From: an uncultured Flavobacteriaceae bacterium
GTDB lineage: Bacteria > Bacteroidota > Bacteroidia > Flavobacteriales > Flavobacteriaceae
Direction: 5' to 3'
Length of the DNA: 64,000 bases
NCBI GenBank assembly: GCA_943787295.1
Contig: CALSLW010000001.1
Span: 124,001-188,000 of the forward strand
Shown here: positions 16,925-26,275 of the stretch, in pieces
Layout of the letters: the number at the start of each line of letters is the position of its first letter
Numbering within the stretch: position 1 is the stretch's first letter
The notes under the pieces: model-generated
What the model was told of the DNA's origin: nothing
Seen by the model: only the letters and a program-made list of their open reading frames with translations
Database searches by the model: none
Position numbers and translations under genes: made by a program

Positions 16925-18534
16925 GAATGAGATAAAATCATTTCTGCTGCTTTTTCAGCAATCATATAAACGGGTGCATTAGTGTTTCCAGAGACGATGG
17001 TGGGCATGATCGAGGCATCGACCACCCTTAGGTTTTCTAGCCCATGTACTTTTAATTGTGCATCAACCACTGCGGCTTTATCTTGTCCCATTTTACAGGT
17101 TCCCACGGGGTGATAAACCGTTTCTAGGGTTTGTTTGATATGGTCGATTAAGGCTTCTTTTGAATTGCGTTCAAGCGGAAGCCCATTTGCCTTGCTGTGT
17201 TTTTGTAGGGGCGCTTGTTCCATTACTTTTGCAGCGATTTCCCCTCCTTTAAGGAGTTGATCTAAGTCTTCTTTTTCTGATAAAAAGTTGGGTTGGATAA
17301 TGGGCGCATCACTCATTTGTGCTGATGCCAAAGTGACCGTCCCACGGCTTTTAGGATGTAATAAGGTGGGTAAAATTGTAAAGCCATCAATCTTAGGATA
17401 GGCATTGATGTCATAGGCATCATAGCCGTATTGATCTCCTGTCCACATGGGGGAAAAATGAAACTGAAAATTTGCACTACCGCCCTTTTGGTTTACATCA
17501 AAAAAAGCCATACCCTCTAATGGGCCATTACAAAAAACGCCTTTTTTGTGGACAAAGTAGTTCCATGCCGCTTTGAGTTGTTGTAAGGGCGGGATATAAT
17601 GGTTGATGCCCAGCTGTTTTTTTGCCACATTTGCAACAGGGTAAAAGACGTGGTCTTGTAGATTTTTGCCTACTCCCGGGAGGGCGTGAATACAGGGGAT
17701 ATTATGCGCTTTGAGTTCTTCTGGGTCACCTATTCCAGAAACCATTAAAAGTTGTGGGGATTGAAACGCCCCCGCCGAAACAATGATTTCTTTATGGGCC
17801 TTTACCGTCTGCGTTTTATTGCCTTTAGTATAGCTTAGTCCGACGGCTATTTTGCCTTCAAAATTGATTTTAGTGACTTGAGCTTTTGTAGTGACTGTCA
17901 GGTTTTTGCGCTTTAAAACTGGCGTTAAAAAAGCAGCAGCCCCACTGGCTCGTTTTCCGTCTTTGATAGTGCTTTGTATGACTCCTGCACCTTCTTGCTT
18001 TGCCCCGTTATAGTCTTTGTTTGCTGGAATGCCTACCGCAGTACAAGAGGCGACAAACGCATCAACAAAGGGAGTTTTAAACTGGGTGGGTAGAGTAACG
18101 CTTAGTTCTCCTGTAGTCCCGTGATAGTCAGTATCTACTTGATCTGCTTGTTGGTGTTGTTCAGAGCGTTTAAAATAGGGGAGAACACTGTCGAATTCCC
18201 AACCTTGATTGCCTAGGAAAGCCCAGTGATCGTAGTCGGCGCGATTTCCACGAACATAGGCCATGGCATTAGTGGAGCTACTTCCACCTAATGTTTTCCC
18301 GCGGGGGAGATAAATTTTACGGTTGTTGACATGGGTTTGTTCTTCTGTCCAGAAGCCCCAGTCTTGTTGGCTCTTATGTACCTTAGTGTATGCACCGGGG
18401 ATATGAATATTGGGGTTGTTGTCTGGACCTCCTGCTTCTAGTAGTAATACTGTGTTTTTTGGATTGGCAGAAAGGCGATTCGCTAAAACACAGCCAGCCG
18501 AACCCGCCCCAATGATAATATAATCGTACGTCAT
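16921..18534 (-). CDS. GMC-family FAD oxidoreductase (choline dehydrogenase-like)
   Basis: A 537-residue flavoprotein. It has an N-terminal FAD motif (YIIIGAGSAGCVLANRL, glutamate at the end of strand 2 in LLLEAGG), GMC signature 1 around residues 78-98 (GKTLGGSSSTNAMAYVRGN) and signature 2 (GAFQSPQLLMVSGIG). The active-site His lies in VYHPVGTCKMG and an Asn in SGNTNAPVYMIAEKAAEMI. It oxidises an alcohol to an aldehyde; choline is only the best-known substrate and no betaine genes lie nearby. It is the first gene of the unit that continues with GNAT and the ICMT-like protein. Confidence 0.9.
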   Translation of the reverse strand: MTYDYIIIGAGSAGCVLANRLSANPKNTVLLLEAGGPDNNPNIHIPGAYTKVHKSQQDWGFWTEEQTHVNNRKIYLPRGKTLGGSSSTNAMAYVRGNRADYDHWAFLGNQGWEFDSVLPYFKRSEQHQQADQVDTDYHGTTGELSVTLPTQFKTPFVDAFVASCTAVGIPANKDYNGAKQEGAGVIQSTIKDGKRASGAAAFLTPVLKRKNLTVTTKAQVTKINFEGKIAVGLSYTKGNKTQTVKAHKEIIVSAGAFQSPQLLMVSGIGDPEELKAHNIPCIHALPGVGKNLQDHVFYPVANVAKKQLGINHYIPPLQQLKAAWNYFVHKKGVFCNGPLEGMAFFDVNQKGGSANFQFHFSPMWTGDQYGYDAYDINAYPKIDGFTILPTLLHPKSRGTVTLASAQMSDAPIIQPNFLSEKEDLDQLLKGGEIAAKVMEQAPLQKHSKANGLPLERNSKEALIDHIKQTLETVYHPVGTCKMGQDKAAVVDAQLKVHGLENLRVVDASIMPTIVSGNTNAPVYMIAEKAAEMILSHS

Positions 18535-18597
18535 AGTCTTTCGTTAAATGACCTTTGGAGCAAAATCAAATTCCCTTCAAGGTAAGATTTTTTTGGT

Positions 18598-19428
18598 TTA
18601 TTCTTCCCCTACTAAAGCGAGCAGTTTTCTGCTAGGGCTAAGCGCTAAGCGACTGATGTTGTTTATTCCTTCTAGTTTTTTCCAAACTTGGATGCCTGTT
18701 GAGGTGTTAGGATTCCATTGGTATAAGGTGTTTCCTTGCCCAAAAATCAATGTCCCAGTAGCTAACCAAGCGACGTCTTGCACGCCAGCTGGAAGCGGAA
18801 GAAGAGGTTGGATAACTTTAGTTTTGGGATCATAGCTACTCAAGACATTTTCCCCTTCTTTTTGCTGAATAAAGCTCAGTTGCTCAGTGTTGGGGATGCG
18901 ATGAAGGCTTCTCCCCACCATTTTTGCGAGAAGCAGAGGAGGGTTATCTGTTTTAACCAGCATAAGATTCATATGGTCTTCAACCAAAACGGTACACAGC
19001 AAAGTAGAAGCAGAAATCCAACGCTGGTAGCCAATTTTAAGCGGAGAGAAAAGAAGTTCGTCTTTTCCGTCAGCGGTATAGCGATACAAGCGTTGTAGCC
19101 CTGTAGTGTCTAAACGAATGGCTGAAAAGGCCTCGCTTTGAGGGATGCGTAAGGGGGAATATTCACTGCCTTGCAAGGTGTTGGTTTGCCATTCGAGCTT
19201 TTTACTGTTGATCTTGTAGCGCACTATATCGGTTTGTCCGTCTCTGCTACGGGTGTAAAGCAAATCCTCATTGTCCCAAAATGACGGCTGATTGTCATAA
19301 CCAGGATTCTGAGAAATGTTAGTGGGCGTAGTACGGTCTGTCGATAGGTCTAAGAGATAAATCTCTGTACTGTTTTGGGCGAATACTAAACCGCCCAACA
19401 ATAGCAGATAAAGAAAGATGTTTTTCAT
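18598..19428 (-). CDS. Secreted TolB/WD40-like beta-propeller protein
   Basis: A 276-residue protein with a signal peptide (MKNIFLYLLLLGGLVFAQ). The mature part starts NSTEIYLLDLSTDRTTPTNIS and contains several PD40-like blades (PGYDNQPSFWDNEDLLYTRS, GQTDIVRYKI, PNTEQLSFIQQKEG, AWLATGTLIFGQGNTLYQW, ALSPSRKLLALVGEE). Such propellers are periplasmic or surface exposed and bind proteins; no enzyme residues are visible. The gene stands alone, 63 bases before the GMC start on the same strand. It is a lineage-specific protein of unknown role. Confidence 0.75.
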   Translation of the reverse strand: MKNIFLYLLLLGGLVFAQNSTEIYLLDLSTDRTTPTNISQNPGYDNQPSFWDNEDLLYTRSRDGQTDIVRYKINSKKLEWQTNTLQGSEYSPLRIPQSEAFSAIRLDTTGLQRLYRYTADGKDELLFSPLKIGYQRWISASTLLCTVLVEDHMNLMLVKTDNPPLLLAKMVGRSLHRIPNTEQLSFIQQKEGENVLSSYDPKTKVIQPLLPLPAGVQDVAWLATGTLIFGQGNTLYQWNPNTSTGIQVWKKLEGINNISRLALSPSRKLLALVGEE

Positions 19429-19436
19429 AAAGGAAA

Positions 19437-19598
19437 ACTAAGCATAATATTTTGAATTGCTGTGAAGCAACTTTGGTCAGCCAAAGACTGAATTTAATCC
19501 AACTTTTCGAATAAACACTGAACTTTTTTTATAGTTACTTACTTTCGTAAGTAGGCTATGACTAGCAATGAATTATACACATTGTGGCAAATCGTTAT
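19437..19598 (-). repeat. Structured boundary element (attC-like), downstream of a gene remnant
   Basis: A 160-base non-coding stretch between the propeller gene and the remnant at 19599. Read on the minus strand it starts CCACAATGTGTATAATTC and closes with GCAATTCAAAATATTA. These two ends can pair with each other (TATAATTCATTGC against GCAATTCAAAATATTA, imperfect). Inside is a perfect 7-bp hairpin with a GAAA loop (plus strand 19536-19542 and 19547-19553). The start resembles the arm at 26363-26387 (TAACAATGTATAACCC). Its position at the 3' end of a gene and its folded arms resemble cassette boundaries. No T-run follows the hairpin, so it is not a simple terminator. Confidence 0.45.
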
Positions 19599-19890
19599 TT
19601 ATTCATCGATAGTCCAAGTCTTTGCTATTTCGAGTAATCTTGTTACAACTTCTTTCCCAAAAATAACTTCTGTTACTAATCCCATATGTATTGTGTCAAT
19701 CAAACGATAGAGATAGGAACGTCCCATTCCCGCCATGTGAAATGGTCATCAACGAATGAATAGTGTTTTACTACAATTCCAGTATTTTCTTTGGTTTCCA
19801 ATAATTCCCCAAATTGCTTTTGGGTCATAATCATAATACAAATTCCCTTTATTTGTTTTGCAAATCCAAACTTTTTCTTCTGTGTAAAAT
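19599..19890 (-). pseudogene. Broken small gene, remnant in two or more frames
   Basis: Two overlapping short frames on the minus strand look like pieces of one gene. One runs from ATG 19834 to TGA 19700 (MIMTQKQFGELLETKENTG...FVDDHFTWREWDVPISIV). The other runs from ATG 19736 to TAA 19599 (MAGMGRSYLYRLIDTIHMG, then EVIFGKEVVTRLLEIAKTW). The second continues where the first loses its frame, as after an indel near 19725-19740. A third frame upstream (TEEKVWICKTNKGNLYYD) is coding-like up to about 19885. No family is recognised. It sits directly against the element at 19437-19598, as an integrated cassette would. Confidence 0.45.
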
Positions 19891-19891
19891 C

Positions 19892-20353
19892 CTAGATGTT
19901 GAAGGCAGAGGTATGTTTGATGTCTTTTATAACAAAGGCGCTGTTTAGGGTGCCGATGTTTTCAATCGTTGAGAGTTTGTATTTTATGAAATTGTGGTAA
20001 TCCTCTAAATTTTTGGTGTTTATTTTTAAGAAAAAATCAACCTCCCCTGCCATGTGATAACACTCTTGTACCTCTTCTAGGTTTTGAATTTGCTCCTCAA
20101 ATTTTTCTATAAAGGCCTCGTTGTGATAACGCATAGAGACTTGACAAATAGTGGTAACAGAACGATCAATTTGTTTTTTGTCTAAAATGGCAACATACTT
20201 TTTGATGTAGTTTTGTTTTTCCAATCGGCGAATGCGTTCATACACAGGTGAGGGGGTTAGGTTCAATTGCTTGGCGATTTCTTTGGCATTTTTTTTGGCG
20301 TCCTTTTGCAGGATTCTAAGGATGGTAAGGTCGGTTTGGTCTAAATTTTCCAT
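19892..20353 (-). CDS. Lrp/AsnC-family transcriptional regulator
   Basis: A 153-residue feast/famine regulator. The N-terminal helix-turn-helix is LDQTDLTILRILQKDAKKNA followed by LTPSPVYERIRRLEKQNYI. The C-terminal RAM (amino-acid-binding) domain includes QVSMRYHNEAFIEKFEEQI, ECYHMAGEVDFFLKI and the final strand TLNSAFVIKDI. It is divergent from the tdh-kbl operon with 162 bases between the two starts, so it very likely controls that operon and itself in response to an amino acid, plausibly threonine, glycine or leucine. The effector is inference. Confidence 0.93.
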   Translation of the reverse strand: MENLDQTDLTILRILQKDAKKNAKEIAKQLNLTPSPVYERIRRLEKQNYIKKYVAILDKKQIDRSVTTICQVSMRYHNEAFIEKFEEQIQNLEEVQECYHMAGEVDFFLKINTKNLEDYHNFIKYKLSTIENIGTLNSAFVIKDIKHTSAFNI

Positions 20354-20515
20354 TTTAGGAGTCGTAAAGTTTATGGTAAAATAGCACTTTTTAACATTTG
20401 TAAAGTAAATAAAGCTGTTTAATATTTACCTTTTAATTATTATTACTTAATTTTTGTTGTATTACAGGGCATAAGCGGATATTTAATACTTTTATTGGTA
20501 GATAATACTTTTATC

Positions 20516-21499
20516 ATGAAAGATGTTTTCTTAGTTATTGGGGCCAATGGCCAATTAGGATCTATTTTGACCCTTTCACTGCGAGAGCAATACGGTACAA
20601 AGCAGGTGATCGCATCAGATATTACAAAACATAAAACTTTCTTAGGCACATTTGAAACAATCGACGCTACCGATCGCTTTCAAATACAACAAGTGGTTCG
20701 AAAGTATAAGGTTACCCAAATATTTCATCTTGCAGCGATTCTCTCTGCCAAAGGTGAAACTCATCCTTTAAAAACTTGGGAAATCAACATGACCACTTTT
20801 TTAAACGTGCTAGAAGTCGCTAGAACAAACGGAGTCAAAAAAGTGTTTTATCCCAGTTCTATTGCTGTTTTTGGCAGCGAAGCCGCACAGATCAAAACGC
20901 CTAATAACGCCTGTTTAAACCCAAACACAGTTTATGGGATTAGTAAAGTGAGTGGTGAAATTTGGGCGCAGTATTATCATGAAAAATACAAATTAGACGT
21001 TAGATCAATTCGCTATCCTGGAGTTATTGGGCATCAATCCCTTCCTGGCGGCGGAACAACCGATTATGCAGTATCGATATTTCACAAGGCAGTACTAGGT
21101 GAACCCTTTGCTTGTTATTTAGGGGCTAATACCAGCTTACCCATGATTTATATTGAGGATGCCATACGCGCAACCCTTGAGCTTATGGAAGCCCCTCAAG
21201 AAGCTATTAAAATCAGAACTGCTTACAATATCGCTGGGCTAAGTTTTTCTCCCAAAGAAGTCGCCTTAGCGATTCAAGAAAGAATCCCTAGTTTTAAGAT
21301 TACCTATGCTCCTGATTTTAGGGATAAAATTGCGCAAAATTGGCCTCAATCGATTGATGATACTGCGGCAAAGCAGGATTGGGGATGGCTGCCTCGCTAT
21401 AACCTAAGTCAGATTACAGACACTATGCTGCAGGCATTGACGGCCTACTACACCAAACCATTGAAAACGAATAAAGACAGATCTATATTATGTATTTAA
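20516..21499 (+). CDS. L-threonine 3-dehydrogenase, short-chain (UDP-GalE-like) type
   Basis: Oxidises L-threonine to 2-amino-3-ketobutyrate with NAD+. The protein has 327 residues from ATG 20516 (a TTG at 20495 would add seven residues). It is an extended SDR with the N-terminal motif GANGQLGS (residues 9-16), SSIAVFG near 115, and the catalytic Tyr140 and Lys144 in VYGISK. This is the bacterial/animal SDR form, unrelated to the zinc-dependent Tdh of E. coli. The kbl start lies within its last codons (overlap 21490-21499), which strongly supports the pathway assignment, because Kbl uses its product. Confidence 0.88.
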   Translation: MKDVFLVIGANGQLGSILTLSLREQYGTKQVIASDITKHKTFLGTFETIDATDRFQIQQVVRKYKVTQIFHLAAILSAKGETHPLKTWEINMTTFLNVLEVARTNGVKKVFYPSSIAVFGSEAAQIKTPNNACLNPNTVYGISKVSGEIWAQYYHEKYKLDVRSIRYPGVIGHQSLPGGGTTDYAVSIFHKAVLGEPFACYLGANTSLPMIYIEDAIRATLELMEAPQEAIKIRTAYNIAGLSFSPKEVALAIQERIPSFKITYAPDFRDKIAQNWPQSIDDTAAKQDWGWLPRYNLSQITDTMLQALTAYYTKPLKTNKDRSILCI

Positions 21500-22677
21500 A
21501 TATTAAAGCTGCCCTTGAAGAAGAATTGAATCAGTTAAAAGCAGCGGGTTTGTTCAAAGAAGAGAGGGTAATCACAAGTGCGCAAGGTGCAGAGATTAGC
21601 ACGACGACTTCAAAAGAGGTACTCAACTTTTGCGCTAATAATTACTTGGGTTTATCTGCACATCCCGCCGTAATAGCGGCCAGTAAAGAGGCGATCGACA
21701 GCCATGGTTTTGGCTTGTCCTCTGTGCGTTTTATCTGTGGGACACAAGATATCCATAAAACTCTAGAGGAGAAAACAGCTGCTTTTTTAGGTATGGAAGA
21801 TTGCATTCTCTATGCCGCGGCATTTGATGCAAATGGGGGCTTGTTTGAACCCTTGCTGCAAGCAGAAGATGCTATTATTTCTGATGCCCTCAACCACGCC
21901 TCTCTAATCGATGGGATTCGGCTTTGTAAAGCACAGCGCTATCGTTACGCCCACAACGATATGGAAGCTTTGGAGCAGCAATTAATTGCTGCCAAAGGAG
22001 CACGGAGAAAACTAATCGTAACCGATGGTGTTTTTTCCATGGATGGGACCATTGCGCAGTTGGATAAAATATGTGACTTAGCCGATCAATATGATGCCCT
22101 TGTCATGATTGATGAATGTCACGCTACGGGCTTTATCGGGACTACAGGCCGCGGGACACACGAGTACAGAAAGGTGATGGGACGCATTGATATTATCACC
22201 GGAACTTATGGAAAAGCCCTAGGGGGAGCCTCAGGAGGTTTTACGGCCGCTCGCAAGGAGATCGTGGAACTCTTGCGACAGCGTTCTAGGCCATATTTGT
22301 TTTCGAATACCCTAGCGCCTGCTGTGGTTGGCGGATCAATAGGCGCCATCGATCTGTTGCAGCAGTCCACCGCATTGCGAGATCGCTTGATGGAGCATAC
22401 CACCTACTTTAGAGAGGCCATCGAAAAAGCCGGTTTTGACCTCCTGCGCGGGGAACATCCCATAGTCCCCATCATGTTAGGAGAAGCAGCTTTGGCACAA
22501 GATTTTGCTGCTCGCTTGCTAAAAGAAGGAATTTATGTGATTGGCTTTTTCTACCCCGTAGTGCCAAAAGGAAAAGCGAGGATAAGGGTGCAGTTATCTG
22601 CCGCACACAGTAGAAACGACCTAGACAAAGCCATCCAAGCTTTTGTTAAAATAGGAAAAGCACTCAAGGTGATCTAA
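21490..22677 (+). CDS. kbl: Glycine C-acetyltransferase (2-amino-3-ketobutyrate CoA ligase)
   Basis: A PLP enzyme of the alpha-oxoamine synthase family, 395 residues. It splits 2-amino-3-ketobutyrate with CoA to give glycine and acetyl-CoA. The cofactor lysine is Lys242 in [13 protein letters not shown]; the PLP-phosphate and ring contacts are in [10 protein letters not shown] and [12 protein letters not shown] (Asp208, His211). It overlaps the 3' end of the threonine dehydrogenase gene by 10 bases, forming a threonine-degradation operon. The glycine can enter the cleavage system represented by gcvT at 57 kb. Confidence 0.95.
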   Translation: MYLNIKAALEEELNQLKAAGLFKEERVITSAQGAEISTTTSKEVLNFCANNYLGLSAHPAVIAASKEAIDSHGFGLSSVRFICGTQDIHKTLEEKTAAFLGMEDCILYAAAFDANGGLFEPLLQAEDAIISDALNHASLIDGIRLCKAQRYRYAHNDMEALEQQLIAAKGARRKLIVTDGVFSMDGTIAQLDKICDLADQYDALVMIDECHATGFIGTTGRGTHEYRKVMGRIDIITGTYGKALGGASGGFTAARKEIVELLRQRSRPYLFSNTLAPAVVGGSIGAIDLLQQSTALRDRLMEHTTYFREAIEKAGFDLLRGEHPIVPIMLGEAALAQDFAARLLKEGIYVIGFFYPVVPKGKARIRVQLSAAHSRNDLDKAIQAFVKIGKALKVI

Positions 22678-22732
22678 GCGCTAAAGGCAATAGGCTGTTG
22701 TGGTTTTTCTTGGTGGGATTAAGGTCTTTGTG

Positions 22733-22780
22733 AACGGTTAGTTGCGTGTTTCAGCAATTAATTAAACACGTTGTTATATT
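22733..22780 (+). repeat. Hairpin boundary element, copy A
   Basis: AACGGTTAGTTGCGTGTTT at 22733-22751 is followed by AAACACGTTGTTATATT at 22764-22780. CGTGTTT (22745-22751) and AAACACG (22764-22770) form a perfect 7-bp stem around a 12-base loop. The first 19 bases match 15 of 19 positions of the segment at 26276-26294, and both copies lie just beyond the 3' end of a minus-strand gene. The sequence between kbl and the S9 peptidase gene (22678-22824) shows nothing else. Confidence 0.5.
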
Positions 22781-22824
22781 TTGAACCGAAACCAATTATT
22801 ATAATACTTAAATTAAATCGATTA

Positions 22825-24762
22825 TTATTTTACACTTTCAATTTCAGTACTTTTCGTTGCACCATCAACAGGAGCATTCTCTTTTTTAAGATGTTTATCT
22901 AAAAACTTTAGAATTCTGCTATACGATTCTATCTGATTTTCTTTTTTTACAAAACCATGACCTTCATCTTCAAATAATACATATTCTACCGGAACACCAT
23001 TATTTCTAACACCAGCAACAATCTCGTCACTCTCTACTTGTAAAACTCTTGGATCTTTTGCGCCTTGTAAAACAATTAAAGGTTTGGTAACTTTTTCGGT
23101 ATGAAATAAGGGTGAAATTCTTTTTAACCTTACTGAATCTGCAGAATATGGATCTCCTAATTCTAAGTACAAAGACTCTCTAAACGATTCCCAATAAGGG
23201 GGTATACTTTTTAAAGTACGCATCCAATTGGTAACACCAAATAGATTAACGCCCACATCAAACTCTTCTGGAGTATAAGTTAACGCTGCCATTGTCATAT
23301 ATCCACCATAAGATCCGCCAATAATTCCTATTTTATCTCCATCAATTTCAGCTTGTAACGCTAACCAATTTTTTCCTTCAACACAATCTTGTAAATCTTT
23401 TTCTCCATGGTTTTTATCATCCATTTGGTAAAAGGTTTTTCCGTAACCACTACTACCACGATTATTGACCGCTAAAACGGCATAACCATGATTAACCATA
23501 TACTGAATTAAAGAACTAAATCCTTGACGTGTTTGTCCTCCAGGACCTCCATGTACCCAAACCATTGCAGGTACTTTATTTTCGCTGGTTGCTTGATGAG
23601 GCAAATAATATATGGCTGGAATTTCTGTGTCATCAAAAGACTTAAAACGAATCACTTTAGCAGTTACTAAATCTTCTGCATCTATAGCATCGTTAAGAAC
23701 GTTTGTTAATTTATATTGCTCTTTTGTTTCCAAATTATAGGTGTATAAATCTGAAGGTGTATTAGAACCACCAACATACATGCGCATCAATTTTTCGTCA
23801 TCGCTAAAGCTTACACTTGTGATACTTTTTTTACCAAAATCAGGTAGCTCAACAGGAGACATGGTTTTAGTGTCTAATACTTCTATAGCATTTTTTCCAT
23901 CTTCATTAACATAAACTATCATATAACTTCCTTCGTCGGTAAAGCTACTTCCCACAATATCCCATGATTTTTCAATAACTTTTTTCTTTTCTTTAGTTGC
24001 TAAATCATATGACATTAAATAGGAGAATTCAGCACCATCATCAGTGGTATAATAGAATATCGAATTATCTTTAGAAAAATCTTGAGCCGAATTTGCACTT
24101 TGGTTATCATTGACCTTAATCATTTCTTTAGTCTTAACGTTGTAAAGAAATAAGTCGCCATCATTAGTGTTTAATGATTTTGTCAAAACAAAATAATTCT
24201 CATCATTAGACATTCCAGAAAAACTGAGTCCACTGTCATCTTGATAAATCATTTCTGAAGAATAGTCTTCAATAGACATCTTATAAGCATCAAAATATCT
24301 TGGATTTCTTTTATTTGATCCAAAGTAGAGATGTTTATCATCTTCAGACCAACCATAAAAATTAGCTTTAGCACCTTTTTCTGGTGTGATGTCTTTTATT
24401 GTTCCATCAAGTTCTCTTACGAACAGATGATTAATTTCATCACCATTTCCATCTGCACTAAATAGCATTCTATTGTCATTTGGAAAATACGATTGTGCCC
24501 TAATAGATGTACTATCAGATTGCGTAATCGCAGTCATTTCGCCACCTTTTGTAGGAATAGTGTATACATTATAAATACCAGAGCGATTGCTTGATACAAG
24601 TAAATTACTTTTGTCTGCAGAAAAGCTTCCACCACCCACAGCCTCATTATTCATAAACTGTTCAATAGTGTATTGCTGTATTTTTCTTAGAGGCCTCTTA
24701 GTATCTTTTTTGCAAGAAAATAATATTGTTATAATTACTAATCCTAAAATTTTAGTTTTCAT
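22825..24762 (-). CDS. S9-family prolyl oligopeptidase-type peptidase, lipoprotein
   Basis: A 645-residue serine peptidase. It has a lipoprotein signal with lipobox LFSC (Cys17), so it is anchored in an outer or inner membrane. An N-terminal beta-propeller (PD40-type blades, e.g. VSSNRSGIYNVYTIP, HLYFGSNKRNPRYFDAYKM) is followed by an alpha/beta hydrolase domain with MVWVHGGPGGQTRQGF, nucleophile Ser in GGSYGGYMTMAAL, Asp in QGAKDPRVLQVES and His in FEDEGHGFVKKENQ. It is visibly more AT-rich than the genes on either side (poly-A and AT-ending codons throughout), and a boundary element lies at its 3' end, which suggests that it was acquired. It has no operon partner. Confidence 0.92.
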   Translation of the reverse strand: MKTKILGLVIITILFSCKKDTKRPLRKIQQYTIEQFMNNEAVGGGSFSADKSNLLVSSNRSGIYNVYTIPTKGGEMTAITQSDSTSIRAQSYFPNDNRMLFSADGNGDEINHLFVRELDGTIKDITPEKGAKANFYGWSEDDKHLYFGSNKRNPRYFDAYKMSIEDYSSEMIYQDDSGLSFSGMSNDENYFVLTKSLNTNDGDLFLYNVKTKEMIKVNDNQSANSAQDFSKDNSIFYYTTDDGAEFSYLMSYDLATKEKKKVIEKSWDIVGSSFTDEGSYMIVYVNEDGKNAIEVLDTKTMSPVELPDFGKKSITSVSFSDDEKLMRMYVGGSNTPSDLYTYNLETKEQYKLTNVLNDAIDAEDLVTAKVIRFKSFDDTEIPAIYYLPHQATSENKVPAMVWVHGGPGGQTRQGFSSLIQYMVNHGYAVLAVNNRGSSGYGKTFYQMDDKNHGEKDLQDCVEGKNWLALQAEIDGDKIGIIGGSYGGYMTMAALTYTPEEFDVGVNLFGVTNWMRTLKSIPPYWESFRESLYLELGDPYSADSVRLKRISPLFHTEKVTKPLIVLQGAKDPRVLQVESDEIVAGVRNNGVPVEYVLFEDEGHGFVKKENQIESYSRILKFLDKHLKKENAPVDGATKSTEIESVK

Positions 24763-24835
24763 AATGATTGTTTTTTAATTTTTAGTTTCCACCTAAATGT
24801 ACGCTATTCAAATAAATTTTAGATGAGTAATTTTT

Positions 24836-25130
24836 TTATGAGGCATTGAATATAATTTCTGAATATACCCAGCCCTCTTGAGCTTGTCGAAAGAATGCGT
24901 TTATCCACCTTATATTAATAGCGTATATCCACCATGATCCTTTATTTTTAAAACCAACTAAAGCAATGAATCCCATCCAATTCACTGCGATAATCCAAAG
25001 CCCAATAGCGAAGGTGTACCCGCTAAAGCACCATTATTATTCCCCCAATAAGTTCATTGATGAAAATCCAGTGTTGTAGGTTAATCGATAGTAGAACGGC
25101 TTGGGGCAGTTCATTTCAAATATAAAGAAA
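24836..25130 (-). pseudogene. Remnant of a small membrane-protein gene within repeat copy 1
   Basis: In one minus-strand frame the DNA reads FYYRLTYNTGFSSMNLLGE, two stops (TAA TAA), then GYTFAIGLWIIAVNWMGF, IALVGFKNKGSWWIYAINI and on to a TAA at 24836. The part after the stops is a clear hydrophobic helix followed by Lys-rich turns, and the second copy (27135-27343) keeps a similar protein pattern (YTFAFVLLIMAVLGLLSFEF). No intact start is present. This looks like a decayed small membrane protein present twice. The whole gap 24763-25257 holds nothing else that I can support. Confidence 0.35.
24921..25128 (+). repeat. Imperfect ~210-bp direct repeat, copy 1
   Basis: The segment aligns with 27135-27343 in the same orientation. 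The best-conserved part begins AGCGAAGGTGTAC (25007 here, 27221 in copy 2) and includes a shared run AAGCACCATTATTATTCC, then GTAGGTTAATCG and TAGTAGAAC; about four of five bases agree over the last 125. The copies are 2.2 kb apart and enclose the YheT-like hydrolase, the lipoprotein and the integrase fragment. Confidence 0.75.
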
Positions 25131-25257
25131 AATGTTGATTGTTAGTGGTTTGGCGTGGATGTAGAAAGCCATGACCCATCCAGCCCTTTGATTTTAATTG
25201 GATTGAAGGCTTGCAGCCAAAGAATATTTATCTTTGGGCTTCGACAAACCATATCAT

Positions 25258-26208
25258 ATGCCCATACTAGCGACCAATTACACCCCCTCTTTCTTTTTTA
25301 AAAACGGGCATATCAATACCATGTACAGTTCTTTGTTTCGAAGAAACAAAGCCTTAGCCTTTAAACGCCAACGCATTGCAACCCCCGACGATGACTTTTT
25401 AGACATCGACTTACTCGAAAATGGAAGTGATAAAATTGTGATTTTGTGCCATGGACTGGAGGGGAGTAGTGCCTCCAAATACATCCAGGCCACTGCAGCT
25501 TTGTTGGCCAAAAACGGTTATGCCGTTGCTGCCATGAATTACCGCTTTTGTAGCGGTGAAATTAACCGCCAACTCATCACCTACCACAGCGGCCGAACCG
25601 AAGACCTACATGCGGTCATCCAAACGGTTCTCCCCGATTACAATGCGGTCTATTTGGTGGGCTTTAGTTTAGGCGGAAACCTCGTCTTAAAATACAATGG
25701 AGATGGGATCTATGCCTTAGACCCAAAGATCAAAGCCAGTGTAGCAGTCTCTGTCCCGGTGGACCTGTATGGCTCTGCCATTCAACTGCAAGCCGTGGAA
25801 AATCGCTTGTACACCTGGCGGTTTTTACGCACCCTGTCTAAAAAGATGCAACTCAAGCACCAGCAATTCCCTGACCTTGTGCCCATCGAACAATTGAAAA
25901 AGGTTAAAAAACTCATCGATTTTGACGAGTATTTTACCTCTGCCTTAAACGGCTTTAAGGATGCCCAAGATTATTATGCCAAGGCCAGCAGCAAACCATT
26001 CCTTGCTTCCATCTCACGCCCAACCCTACTTATCAACGCCCTAGACGACCCTTTTTTGTCTGACTCCTGCTTCCCTTATCAAGCAGCAGAAAACAACCCC
26101 CATTTTAGCTTAATGACCCCCACCTATGGCGGACATGTAGGCTTTGTGTCCAAAGGGGAAAACTATTGGTCTGAAGAGCAGATACTGGGCTTTCTGGAGG
26201 GGTATTAG
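25258..26208 (+). CDS. YheT/ABHD-family alpha/beta hydrolase
   Basis: A protein of 316 residues from ATG 25258 (a TTG at 25234 would add eight). The N-terminal signature FFFKNGHINTMYSSLFR is typical of the YheT family. The oxyanion motif is ILCHGLEGSSASKYIQ, the nucleophile elbow VGFSLGGNLVLKYNGD, and the C-terminal Asp and His lie in NALDDPFLS and YGGHVGFV. Family members are esterases/lipases of unclear natural substrate. The gene is richer in G+C than both neighbours, the S9 peptidase and the lipoprotein. It is the only plus-strand gene of the mosaic, enclosed by the two ~210-bp direct repeats. Confidence 0.9.
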   Translation: MPILATNYTPSFFFKNGHINTMYSSLFRRNKALAFKRQRIATPDDDFLDIDLLENGSDKIVILCHGLEGSSASKYIQATAALLAKNGYAVAAMNYRFCSGEINRQLITYHSGRTEDLHAVIQTVLPDYNAVYLVGFSLGGNLVLKYNGDGIYALDPKIKASVAVSVPVDLYGSAIQLQAVENRLYTWRFLRTLSKKMQLKHQQFPDLVPIEQLKKVKKLIDFDEYFTSALNGFKDAQDYYAKASSKPFLASISRPTLLINALDDPFLSDSCFPYQAAENNPHFSLMTPTYGGHVGFVSKGENYWSEEQILGFLEGY

Positions 26209-26275
26209 TAGGTGTTAGTCTTAATATTTCTGCTCCAAAGCGGCTTGTGTTTTCTAAATATTAACGGTCTCATTT

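Noticed and set aside
19536-19553. Hairpin as a Rho-independent terminator
   Set aside because: On neither strand does a T-run follow the stem; the T-run present lies on the wrong side for the plus strand. I treated it as part of the boundary element.
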